Shown: positions 38,976 to 50,883 of the stretch, piece after piece
How the letters are laid out: each line of letters starts with the position of its first letter
How positions within the stretch are numbered: position 1 is the stretch's first letter
DNA from: Solanum dulcamara
Taxonomy: Eukaryota > Streptophyta > Magnoliopsida > Solanales > Solanaceae
DNA: 64,000 bases
Direction: 5' to 3'
Assembly (NCBI RefSeq): GCF_947179165.1
Contig: NC_077243.1
Span: 50,611,001 to 50,675,000, forward strand
Program-made: the position numbers and the translations under genes
Notes under the pieces: model-generated
The model's database searches: none
What the model saw: the letters and a program-made list of their open reading frames with translations, nothing else
What the model was told of the DNA's origin: nothing

Positions 38976-40650
38976 TATATGTGTGGATTTATTCATGAGT
39001 CCCTTCCACTCATGGAGTCCAAGGCTTATTTCAAATATCTCATGAATTCTCATTACTTTTAAACTTCAATTTTGGTGAATTGTTTTGGGGTGTTTATTTT
39101 ACATTTTTAATTATTTTGAATGATTATTATAAGTATGTTTCTATTTAAACTACATGATTTCAAGATAAATTACTAATGCCCATGTATAAAGCTATTTCTA
39201 TGATGAAATTACATGAATTATGATTGGGAGGTTCAATGATTTCAAAGTATTCTATAGTTTTCAATCCAATTGATTATATATTCTAGTTTCCTTCTAAATT
39301 CAAGTATGAATCATGACTGTGGATTTCAATTATGATCAGATTATGAAATTCATGCAAGTTATGAAGAAAGGTGACTCAGGATCCTATGTGGTGATCTAGG
39401 AACCTCATGATATGTGATATGCAAGTATGACTTGTAATGATGAAAGGCAAATTCTAACATTGCAATTATGTTATGAAATCAACTACTCTATGATTTTCAA
39501 ATATATGATCATGCCTATGATATATGTTCATTATATTTTTATGCTATGTATGTATTTCGTGGGCTTTGAATTAACATCGAGCGGACTTGAGGTGGGGGAC
39601 CTACCAAAAGCCATAGTAGCAGCCTCTTATCCCTTAAACCATATGCCACCATAGGTTTTCCTTCATGTCTTAGTTAGTGGATCCACATATAGTGTATGTA
39701 CATGATCTGCCTAGCAGGATGGAGTCTACCTTGACAAGTAGATTTCCATTTTCTTCATTGTACGAGGAGACAACAAGATTCCATTTATAGCTCGCATGGT
39801 TTTATTGTCGATTATGGTTTCTATTTTACATATGTATACACTCATTATGTTAATTTATGACTTTCAACTAAGTCTTTTAAAATGCTTTAAATATCATGTT
39901 GTCCTAATGGTTTTACGAATCTTCTCTATTATATACATCCTTAATTATTGCATCTTATGATTTATGTTGCATGACATGCTTACATACTTAGTATATTCAA
40001 GCATACTAAACTATATTTTTTGCTTGTATTGTCTCATAATATAGGGATTGAGATTGAGTATCACACTCGTACACATGGCTAGTGAGCTTTTATTCCAGAA
40101 AACTTTTGGTGAGTCCTCATCTATTGAGGACTAGATATTAAGTTAGTTATTGCTTTCAAAGACTTCTTGTTATGTTTTATTTTGAGGGTGAGCTAGGAAT
40201 ATGTTCTAGCCCTCTCCTTTTTTCATTAGTAGAGGCATGTGTTGGATAAAATATGTAGAGTCTTATGTGGTTGGATTTTATTCCCTTTACATTCTATGTC
40301 AGACTCTGTTTATGCTATGTTCCACTTTATTTTACCTTATTTATTCTTTATGATATGTCAAGAGGATTGGTTGGAGCCCTTCGGAGTTTCGATCGCTGTG
40401 TTATGACTAGGCCATAGGTCAGGTCATGATAAACCTTGTATCAGAGCATAATGTTTAAGATGTCCTAGGGTGTCCAACATGATGCATCACGTAGATTAGT
40501 ATTCATGGTTCTGAAGTACGCCACATGTATGAATAGGAGGCTATAAGGCATTTTTGGGAATCCTCTCTTCTTTCATGGTCTATGTTATGCAATAGAGTGT
40601 GTTCTAAGACTTCTTTTCCCTAATATTTTTCCTTTGTGGTTTTCATAAAA

Positions 40651-41442
40651 ATGCCTCCAAGAAGACCATCGTTGCCAAGGGGGAACAATATTAACGAAGC
40701 CCAAGATCCTCAGGCTTCTCAAGACAATGACCCTTTGCCTGAGAAAGTGGCACATGCGGAGTTTCAGACTGCTTTTACCATGCTAGCCCAAGTAGTGACC
40801 AACCAAATGGTTGCGACTCCTCCTAATATTCCTACTCCATCCTCAAGAGTAAGAGATTTTGCACGAATGAACCCTCCTTAGTTTTATGATTTGAAAGTCT
40901 ATGAGGACCCCCAAGAGTTCATTAATGAGGTCTATAAAATAGTGAGTATCATGGGGGTGACTTTGGAGGAGAAAGCAGAGTTGGAAGCCTATCAAATCAA
41001 GAGTGCTTCTCAAGTTTGATACACTCAATGGAAGTTGGAGAGGGTAGACGAAGTTCCAATAAGATGGGAAGCCTTCAAGCTTGCCTTCCTTGATCATTTT
41101 TTCCCTCTTGAGTTAAGGGAAGCTGAAGTGTTGGAGTTCATTAACCTTCGGCAAGGACACATGGGAATGACAGACTATGCCCTCTAGTTTACTAAGCTAT
41201 CCAAGTATGCTCCTTCACTGGTTGCCGACCCATATGCCCGAATGAGTCAATTCATATCAAGAGTATCTGACTTGGTTCCTAAGGAATGGCATACCGCTAT
41301 GGTTGTTAAGGAGATGGACATATCTCAGCTCATGACTTTTGTTGAATAAATTGAAAGAGAAAAGCTCAAGGAGATGAGATGAAGGATTCTAAGAGGGTCC
41401 AGTATGAAGGTGGGTTCTCCAATGCTAGGACTGACAATTGAG
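40651..41442 (+). pseudogene. Z gag remnant
   Basis: The start [13 protein letters not shown] follows the primer site by 200 bp. Blocks include [29 protein letters not shown], then (after a TAG) YEDPQEFINEVYKIV, LEFINLRQGHMGMTDYA, FTKLSKYAPSLVADPYARMS and FISRVSDLVPKEWHTAM. Stops near 40879, 41018, 41187 and 41347 are explicable as single C-to-T or G-to-A changes. It ends abruptly and joins RT: zinc knuckle, protease and N-terminal RT are deleted. Confidence 0.82.
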
Positions 41443-44058
41443 TAAGGTCATCGTAAATATCAAATATCCAATTCCAAGGATAAATGATTTGTTTGACCAA
41501 TTACAAGGGTCTAGTTACTTTTCTAAGATTGATCTCATTTTCGGTTATCAACAATTAAGGATAAGGGAGTGTGATATTCCTAAGATAGAGTTTCGAATAA
41601 GGTATGGTCATTTTGAATTTTTAGTAATGTCGTTTGCGTTGACTAATGCTTCCGCTATTTTTATGGATTTGATAAATCTTAATTTCAAGCCATATTTGGA
41701 CATGTTTGTGGTGGTGTTTATTGATGATATTTTGATTTACTCTCAAAATTAGGAGGATCATAATGGTTACTTGAGTATTGTGTTGCAAACATTGAGAGAT
41801 AATAAACTATTTTCCAAGTTTAGTAAGTGTGAATTTTGGCTAAGAAAAGTTGCATTTATTAGCCATGTGGTGTGTGGTGATGGGATTAAGGTTGATCCAA
41901 AGAAAACTGAGGCAGTAAAGAATTGGCCTAAACCATTATCCCCTTCGGATATTAGAAGCTTTTTGGGACTAGCCAGATATTATAGTAGGTTTGTTGAAAG
42001 GTTTTCTTCTATTTCTTTACCTTTTACTAAGTTGGCTCAAAAGAAAGTTAAATTTCAATGGTCGGAAGAATGTTAGAAGATTTTCCAAATATTGAAGGAT
42101 CGTCTTACGTCGGCTCCTATTTTAACATTGCCCGAAGGTTCAGATGAGTTTGTTGTTTATTTTGATGCCTCATACATTGGTTTGGGTTGTGTTTTGATTC
42201 AACATGGTAAAGTTATAACATGTGCTTATAGGAAATTTAAGGTACATGAAAGGAATAATCTGACCCACGATCTTGAACTTGCGGCGGTTGTATTTGCTTT
42301 GAAAATTTTGCATCATTATTTTTATGTGGTTCATGTTGATGTGTTCACTAACCACAATAGCTTTCAACATGTGTTTTTCCAAAGGGAATTGAACCTTAGG
42401 CAAAGGAGGTGGCTTGAACTCCTAAAGGATTATGATATGAGTTTGTTGTACTATTCGGGTAAGGCAAATGTTGTAGCCGATGTTCTTAGTCAGTTGTCCA
42501 TGGATAGTGTTGCATATGTTGAGGAATGTAAGAGGGAGTTGGTTAATGATTTCCATAGATTGGCATATTTAGGAGTGCATTTAAGTGATTCCAATGATGG
42601 AGATGTTCTTGTGCATAATGGCCTGAAATTGTCTCTTGTGGCAGATGTTAAGGCCAAATAAGACAATGATCCGGTGTTGGTTGACTTGAATAAGTAGGTT
42701 GCCAAAAAATCCATTGAGTCTTTCTCCTAAGAATGGAGACGGATACTTCTCTACCAAGGTCATTTGTGTATTCTTTATGTGGATAGACTAAGGGAATTGA
42801 TATTAAATGAGCCCCATAGTTCTCGGTATTCAATTCATATGGGATCCACCAAGATGTATCATGATTTGAGGGAAGTTTATTGGTGGAATGGCATGAACAA
42901 GGAAATACAAGAGTTTGTGGTAAGTGTCCAAATTGTCAATAAGTGAAAGTTGAGCATAAAAAATAAGAGGTTTATCTCAATACATTGAAATTCCTACTTG
43001 GAAGTGGGAAGATTTGAATATGGACTTTGTGATGAGTTTGCCTCGTACTTGAAGGAAATATTATTCTATTTGGGTTGTAGTGGATCGAATGATTAAGTCG
43101 GCACATTTTTTACCGGTTATGACTTTTTATGCTGCCGAAGACTATGCTAAGTTGTACATTCATAAATTGGTAAATATTCATGGTGTTACCTTGTCTATTA
43201 TATCGGATCGAGGTACTCAATTCACTTCACCCTTTTGGAAGTCATTTCAAAAGGGTCTTGGTATGAAAGTCAAATTAAGTACCTCTTTTCACCCTCAAAC
43301 CGATGGACAAGACAAAGAATGATCAAAACTTTGGAGGATATGTTGAAGGCGTGTATGATTGATTTTCAAGGAGATTGGGATTAGCATTTTCCATTGATTG
43401 ATTTTGCCTACAATAATAGTTATCACTCTAGCATCCAAATGGCTCTTTTTGAAAACTTGTATAGAAGGAGATGTAGGTCCCTGGTGGAATGGTTTGAAGT
43501 AGGTTAGATGACATTGATTGGTCCTAATTTGGTAGTAGATGCAATGGAGAAGGTAAGGCTCACAAGAAAAGGATTGAAGATGGCTCAAAGTCGCCAAAAG
43601 TCATATTCGGACATAAGAAGGAGAGCCCTTGAATTTGATGTGGATGATTGGGTGTATTTGAAGATTTCACCCATGAAGGGTGTAATGCATTTTGGTAAAA
43701 AAGGCAAATTGAGTACTAGATATGTAGGACCCTATAGGATATTAAAGCGTGTTGGCAAGGTGGAATATGTGTTAAATTTACCATTTTTGAATTGGCTATA
43801 GTTCATCCGGTATTTTACGTGTCTATGTTTAGAAAGTTTGTGTGTGAACTAAACTCTATTGTGCTATTGGAAACTGTGAACGTTGAAGAGAATTTGACTT
43901 AGGAGGAGGTTTTGGTCGAAATCTTAAAACGGCAAGTGAAGAGGTTAATAAATAAAGATGTTACATCCGTCAAAGTGTTGTGGAGAAATCAACAAGTAGA
44001 GAGTGCTACATGGGAAGCATAAACGGATATGATAAAGCATTATCCATATCTCTTTCCT
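41438..44058 (+). pseudogene. Z pol remnant (partial RT, RNase H, integrase, chromodomain)
   Basis: RT starts at [20 protein letters not shown] and keeps FIDDILIY (about 41720). After a TAG it continues with KCEFWLRKVAFISH and GLARYYSRF. RNase H (42090-42660) keeps FDASYIGLGCVL and HDLELAAVVFALK. Integrase has the HHCC finger in broken frame (about 42830-42970) and the core 43070-43540 with VDRMIKSAHF, SDRGTQFTSPFW and HPQTDGQDKE. A frameshift near 43316 precedes FAYNNSYHSS. The C-terminal part (43508-44058) has DWVYLKISPMKGVMHFGKKG and a chromodomain-like VLWRNQQVESATWEA tail. Confidence 0.85.
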
Positions 44059-44322
44059 TCCACTCAAGCCTAAGGTACTAAGTTATACATGATCGAAATC
44101 AATTAAAATCATACATATTCAGTCCCTCCTATGTCATTCATAGGCATGCATGTTCATGAAAGTTGATTTTCAAAGCCATGTTTTATGTTAAGTATGAAGT
44201 TTACATGTTCTATGCATTTTAAAGTGTCCCTATGTTCATGTTGGGTTGCTAGTCCTCATTCCATGTATTTTATATTCTATGTAAATCTCATTTAAGGAAG
44301 AATATTCCCAAGGGGGAGATAT

Positions 44323-46554
44323 TGTAAGACCTTGTAAGATGAAAAGTCGAACGAAAGGAAAATTTCAAAAGAATTTGAATTGACCCAGACGTATGAGTTA
44401 GTCTATAACTCATTTAAGTTATTACGGATCGTAAACTCGACTCGTGGAGGTGAAGTAAAGAATTAAAAATTTCTCTAAGGCAAATTGAGAGTCTACGAGT
44501 CATTTGACGACTCGTGAAAGAGTCTACATCTCATAGAATAGAGTTGTAGTGCAAGTCTAAAATCCTGTAACTATGCAACTTCAGAACCTCTTCTACGACT
44601 CGACAGGATGATTCATGGAGAGGACTATGACTCATAAAGGTGAGTCATATGCAAACTTCATAGACTTGTTTTCTTAGGGTTTTCGAGTAGCTGCACAATG
44701 AATAAAGTCTATGACTCGTAGACCTGAGAGCAATTCATAGACATGACTCATATAGGAAGTTCAGAGAACTCGATTTTCAGGTCTTTCGAAGGGCCTGCAG
44801 GATGAGTCGTTCCTATAATTCATTACTGCCTCTACAAATAGTAGAGTGCCACTCATAGACCCTTCTAAATCAGATTAATGAAGGGTAGTTTAGTCTTTTC
44901 CCTATATTCTACCTATGTATGTGGACACTTTTAAGGACTAGATTCATTAACTATTATGTCCTAAATACTCCTAAATTCTTTAATTCCCTCATTATTTCCC
45001 CAAACAAATTCTAGAATTCTCTCCTAAGGTTCCTCAAGAGTTCATAAGCTTTGGTTAGGGTTTCTTTAAGATCAAGCCTCCTTTCTCAAAATTAAGTCCA
45101 ATTTCAATCAAGGTATGTGTGGATTGATTCATGAGTCCCTTCCACTCATGGAGTCCAAGGTTTATTTGAAAATTCTCATGAAATCTCATTAGTTTTAAAC
45201 TTCAATTTTGGTAAATTGTGTTGGGCTGTTTTGATTACATTTTAATCATTACAAATGATTATTATAAGTATGTTTCTATGTAAACTATATGATTTCAAGA
45301 TGAATTATGAATGCCCATGTATAAAGCTATTTTCCATGATGAAATTACTTAAACTATGATTAGGAGGTTCAATGATTTTAAAGTATTCTATGATTTTCAA
45401 TCAAATTGATTATGTATTGAAGTTTCTTTCTAAATTCAAATATGAATCATGATTATGGATTTCAATTATGATCAGATTACAATATTCATGTAAGTTATGA
45501 AGAAACGTGAGTTAGGATCCTATGTGGTGACCTGAGAACCTCATGATATGTAATATGCAAATATGACTTGTAATGATGAAAGGCAAAGTCTCACATTGCA
45601 ATTATGTTATGAAATTAGCTACTCTATGATTTTCAATCGTATGATCATCTCTATGATATATGTTCATTATGATTTCTATGCTATGTATGTATTCTGTGGG
45701 ATTTGACTTAGCACCGAGCATACTTGAGGTGGGGCCCTACCAAAAGCCTTAATAGAAGCCTGTTTTCCCTTAAACTATGTGCCACCATAGGTTTCCCTTC
45801 ATGGCTTAGCTAGTGGATGTAGCTATAGAGTATATACATGACCCGCCTAGCGGGGTAGAGTCTACCTTGATAAGTGAATTCCCCCTTTTTATTATACGGA
45901 GAGACAATGGGATTCTATGTTATAGATTGCATGGTCTTATTGTAGGTTATTGTTCCTATCCCACATATGTATACACTCATTATGTTACTTTATGAATTTC
46001 AACTAAGTCTTTTAAAATGCTTTGATTATCATGTTATCCTCATGGTTTTATCGATCTTCTGTATCATGTATATCCTTAATCATTGTATCTTATGATTTAT
46101 ATTATATGATATGCCCACATACTTTGTACATTCAAACATATTGCCTATATTGTCTCATAATGTAAGAATTGAGATTGAGGATCACATTCGTACACGTGGC
46201 TAGTGAGCTTCCATTTTGGCAAACTTTTAGTGAGTCCTCATCTATCGAGGACTAGGTATTGAGTTGGTTATTAATTTCAAAGACTTTTCTTAATCTTTCA
46301 TTTTAAGGGTTAGCTAGGGACATGTCTTAGGCCTCTCCTATTTTTTATTAGTAGAGGCATGTGTTGGACAAAATATGTAGAGTCTTATATGGTTAGATTT
46401 TATTCCCTTTACGTTCTATGTTAGACTCTTTCTTATGATATGTTCCTCTTTATTTTACCTTATGTATACTTTATGATATGTTAAGAGGCTTGGTTGGAGT
46501 CCTTTAGAGTTTTGATCGCCATATTACGACTAGGTCCTAGGTTGGGTCATGACA
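44323..46554 (+). repeat. 3' LTR of Z
   Basis: 2232 bp, TGTAAGACC...GGGTCATGACA. The first 500 bp hold repeated CTACGACTC/GAGTCGTAG-type half dyads. Confidence 0.85.
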
Positions 46555-46811
46555 TTCAAATTCACAAACTCTTCCACCTTCACCTCTTTTAACTCTCTAG
46601 GAAGTATGGTCCAAGAATTCACTCTCAAACTCGTCCCATACAGTTGGTTTAAATCTTCACCACGACTCTCCTCCCACTAATTGTACCATATGTTAGCTGC
46701 ATCTTTGAGCTAATAAGAAACAAACTCAACTCACTTGACCTCAGTAGCATATATGGCCTCGAGAATTTTCCATATCTCATCAATGAAATTCTAGGGATCC
46801 TCTTCTACCTT
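46555..46811 (-). pseudogene. X gag core remnant
   Basis: The minus strand reads KVEEDPRNFIDE, typical of the plant gypsy gag start of the capsid region, and continues toward 46555. It resumes X sequence between insertions Z and Y1. Joined across Y1 it gives an ESKKVEEDP reading. Confidence 0.65.
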
Positions 46812-49028
46812 TGTTAGGACCCAAGCGTAGGGCCTACATGTGACATGAGAATTGGGATTATGAGGAATTCCAACCAAGCCATCTTAGCATACATTGCATT
46901 TATAAGGTAAAGAAACATAGTCAAATAAGCGGAAGTAACAACTCAAAGGTGTAAGTATAAATGATGGGAAACTCAATCAATGTCCAAACGAACTACATCA
47001 AGATAACATCTAAACATGCCTCTATTCTTGATTTGGTGAGGGCTTAGGACAAGCTCTTATCTCACCCAAAACATAAGAGAATGTAATAGTAGCAATGTGC
47101 AAAGAAAGTCGTATGCTCAATGAAATGAGGACTCACTAACTCTTTGATAACTAAATAACTCTAGCCATGAATAGGATGATCGTGTGTGTCATCCGTCCCA
47201 ACATTATGAGACAAGGTAGGCCAAATATGCATTAGTACATAGAAGGTACTAAGTATGTGACATATTCATGAACAAGTAAAGAAATGTGAGAAATATGACA
47301 TAGATGCATGAACATCATAGTGAACATGAATAAGGCTTAAAAAGAAACATTTAAAAACATATTAAACTTGTGGTCAATGCATCATAAAAATTCATAGTAA
47401 ATCTCATATCTTGGCATTCAACTTGTGTGGGATAAGACCTTTATCCGACATCTTAAGACCATATGACCATATCGAGAAGAGAGAGGCTACTTTGCCAAGG
47501 TAGACTCTGTGAGAAACAACTTTAGCTTTGTTAGCTATATGTGGATCCACTAGCTAGGTCATGAAGGCAACCTACGTGAGCAACGCAGTTTGGGACTTTA
47601 GGTTGCTCCTAAGATTCCCTTGGATAACTACCTATGTTACCATACTGAACCCCATCTATAAGTCGTATTGGTGCCAAATCCATATCCCAATGCATTTTAT
47701 TAAATATGTCAATATATCTCTTATAAAACATATTAGTAGTAGCTCATTAACTTTAGTGATTCATAGGAATCCATAACTTTGGTGAGAATTGTCCTTATCA
47801 CCAGCTTTAAACATAATTGTGTGAGAATTGTACTTATCACACCTTAATAACTATAGTGGATCATAATTTATCATCATTATAGTTTTTCATCATTAAATCA
47901 TAAATCTCAACTTTAAATCATAAAACTTTCCTTGAAAATCATTGAACTCAGAATCAACTCATAAAAATCATCTTTAAACCTCAAAATCACAATTGATATA
48001 ACTTTATGCATGGGAAATCATAATTCATCTTAAAACCATGAAAATCATGTAGATATATGCTTAGAATAGTCATTGATCAAAATTCAAAACGAAATTGAAA
48101 CAACCCAATACAATTTATCAAAATTAGGGTTCATAAACCATTGAAAATTTAAGGAAACTTTGAGAAAACTTTTGGACTCCATGGGTAAAAGGAACTCATG
48201 GATCAATACCCACGTAGCTTGATTGAAATCACTTAAAATTGAAGAAGAAACCTTGATGGAAATCTAGAACCCAAGCTTAAAACTTGGAGAGAAACTTTGA
48301 GAGAATTGAGTTCTTGCCTTAGGAGAATTTAGATGAATGATTTTAGAATGAGGGAAATGTCAAAGGATTAGATAGATATAGGCTTGAACTTAGCCGAAAT
48401 AGTATCTAGGTTCATTGAACTAAACTTGAGAAAAGACATAAATACCCTTCATTAAAGCTCGAATATGACCTCATGAATTTACTTTTATGAATCGTACTCA
48501 AGTCTAAAACTCGTAGACTTGAATTGTCGTTGCAAGCCCGAGGAAGGTTTGTTTTCAGGGCCTCTAAATTTGAATCTATGAGTCATGTCTATGACTCGTC
48601 TTCAAGATTATGAGTCGTCAATAGTACTCATCTTGCAGGTCTAAGAAAAGGTCCTGAATTTGAGTCTCTAATTATTTTGTATGAGTCATGTCTATGACTC
48701 ATTTTCAAGTTTACGAATTGTAATATGCATTCGTCCTGCAGGTTTTGAAAACCTGCAAGTTGAGCATCTCCGATCTTTTGAAATGTCTCTCTTTGATGAA
48801 TAGTCAACACTCCTGTGACTTGTCCTATTGAGTCGTAGGGTGTCATCTGAGGTTTGTTCTAGATGGACCCATAGGACTCACTCTATGACTCATTCTTATG
48901 AGTCGTAGGAATCTCTATGAGTCATAGAAAGCTCTACGAGTCATTGAGTGAGTCGTAAACATGAGGGCAGTCCAAAATTTTTGAGAATTTCTCCTTAGGT
49001 CTAACTTTTCAGCTTACGGGGTCTTACA
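46812..49028 (-). repeat. 3' LTR of Y1
   Basis: 2217 bp, matching 55403-57673 throughout (for example ATAGTTTTTCATCATTAAATC and the GAGTCGTAG-rich end). It abuts the inverted Z copy by only 257 bp of X sequence. Confidence 0.83.
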
Positions 49029-50883
49029 ATATCTCCCTCTTGGGGACATTTGTCCTCGAATGAGATTAACTCATCATAGGAATGACGCAAAAAGAGGACT
49101 AGAAGCACATCATGAATATAATGACACCTTTAAGTACATAGAACAAGAAAATTTCAAACTCGACATAAATAATGACTTAAAATTATCTCTCATGAACATG
49201 GATGCATATCAAAGACATAGGAGGAAATGAATACGTAAGATTTCAACTAACTTAAATAAGAACAACTTACTACATTAGGCTTGAGTAGAGGGAAAGAGGT
49301 ACGAGTATTGTTTCATCATATCCGCCTCCGTTTCCCAAGTAACACTTTCTACTTATTGATTACTCCATAATACTTTGATGGACACAAATTCTTTCTTCCT
49401 TTGCTTTTTCACTTGCCAGTCTAATATTTCCATGAGATCTCCTCATAAGTTAAATTCTCTTCAACACTCATATCTTCCAATGGTACAATGGAATTTGAAT
49501 CACCCACGAACTTCCTTAATATAGATACATGAAACACCGAGTGAACTATGGCTAATTCAAATGGAAAATCTAAATAGTAAGCCACCTTGCCCATATGTAG
49601 ATATGTTATAAGGTCCAAAATATCTAGGAATCAATTTCCCTTTCTTACAGAAACACGTTGCACCATTCATGGGTGAAACCTTCAAATAGACCCAATCATC
49701 CACCTCAAATTCAAGTCTCACCTTCTCAATAGCATCGATTACTAAATCTGGACCAATCAAGGTCATCTAACGTACTTCAAACCATCCTATTAAGGACTTG
49801 TATCTTCTTCCATATAATGCTTCAAAAGAAGCCATTTGGATTTTAGAGTGGTAACTATCATCATAGGCAAACTCAATGGATGAGGGAACACTATGAAGTC
49901 TTACCAACTCATGAACATACAACTTAGCATAGTCTTCTGCACCATAAGAAGTGTTAATCGGTAGAAAATAAGCCGACTTAGTCATTCTATCTTCAATAGC
50001 CCAAATGAAATCATATTGCTTCTTAGTATGAGGAAAACCCATTAAAAAGTCCATATTCATATCTTTCCTCTTCCAAATAGGGATCTCAATATCTTGGGCT
50101 AAATCTCTCGGTCTTTGATGCTCAACTTTAACTTGTTGGTAATTTGGACAGTTAGCTACAAACTCCTCTATGTCCTTCTTCAGACCATTCCACCAATACA
50201 CTTCCCTAAAATCACGATACATCTTGGTAGAACCTAGATGAATCGAATATTAGGAACTATGAGATTCATTTAATATCAATTCCTATAACCCATCAATATT
50301 AGGAACACATAAACGACCTTGATAACGAAGAACACTATATCTCCCTTGGAAGACCGCCTTAATAGATGTTTTAGAAACCAACTTCTTTAACTCAACCAAC
50401 ACCATATCATGGTCTTGTTAGGCCTTAACATCTGCTACAAGAGATGATTCTGAGCCATTATGAACAAGAACACCTCCATCACCGGAGTCAACCAACCGCA
50501 CACCTAAGCGTACCAATCTATGGATATCTTTGGTCAATTCTCTCTTACCCTCCTTAACATTTGTAACACTATCATTAGAAACTATATTAGCTTTGCCCGG
50601 ATGGTACAACATACTCATATCATAGTCATTCAATAATTCAAGTCATCTCCTTTACCGAAGGTTCAAGTCCTTTTGCTTAAACACATATTGTAAAATGTTA
50701 TTGTCGGTGAATACATCCACATGGACACCATAAAGATAGTGTCTCCGAATCTTCAAAGAAAACACAACCACCGCTAGCTCTAAGTCATAAGTCGGATAAT
50801 TCTTTTCATGCACCTTAAGTTGCCTAGAAGCATAGGCTATCACCTTACCATGTTGCATCAAATCACAACCAAGTCCTACTTTG
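49029..50883 (-). pseudogene. Y1 pol 3' part (RNase H, integrase, chromodomain)
   Basis: On the minus strand: RNase H 50883-50418 ([40 protein letters not shown]). Integrase 50222-49767 has the YWWNGLKKDIEEFV finger region with CPNYQQ (one zinc Cys lost) and DRMTKSAYFLP. It skips the SDRG block and rejoins at EFAYDDSYHSKIQMASFEALY, an internal deletion. The C-terminal part 49766-49330 has DWVYLKVSPMNGATCFCKKG. It is not functional. Confidence 0.82.

Larger units (their letters stand above)
33128..40431 (+). repeat. 5' LTR of Z, interrupted by W
   Basis: LTR halves 33128-33786 and 38976-40431 match the 3' LTR at 44323-46554 continuously across the interruption. The 5' copy lacks about 115 bp present in the 3' copy near 44405-44530. 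Confidence 0.82.
33128..46554 (+). mobile_element. Ty3/gypsy retrotransposon Z (plus strand, nested in X gag)
   Basis: LTRs begin TGTAAGACC and end GGTCATGA(T/C)A. 5' LTR 33128-40431 is split by element W; 3' LTR is 44323-46554. A near-perfect target duplication TTCAG (33123-33127) / TTCAA (46555-46559) flanks it. The primer site CTTGTATCAGAGCATAA lies at 40434-40450 and the polypurine tract CCCAAGGGGGAGATAT at 44307-44322. Without W it is about 8.2 kb. Confidence 0.85.
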
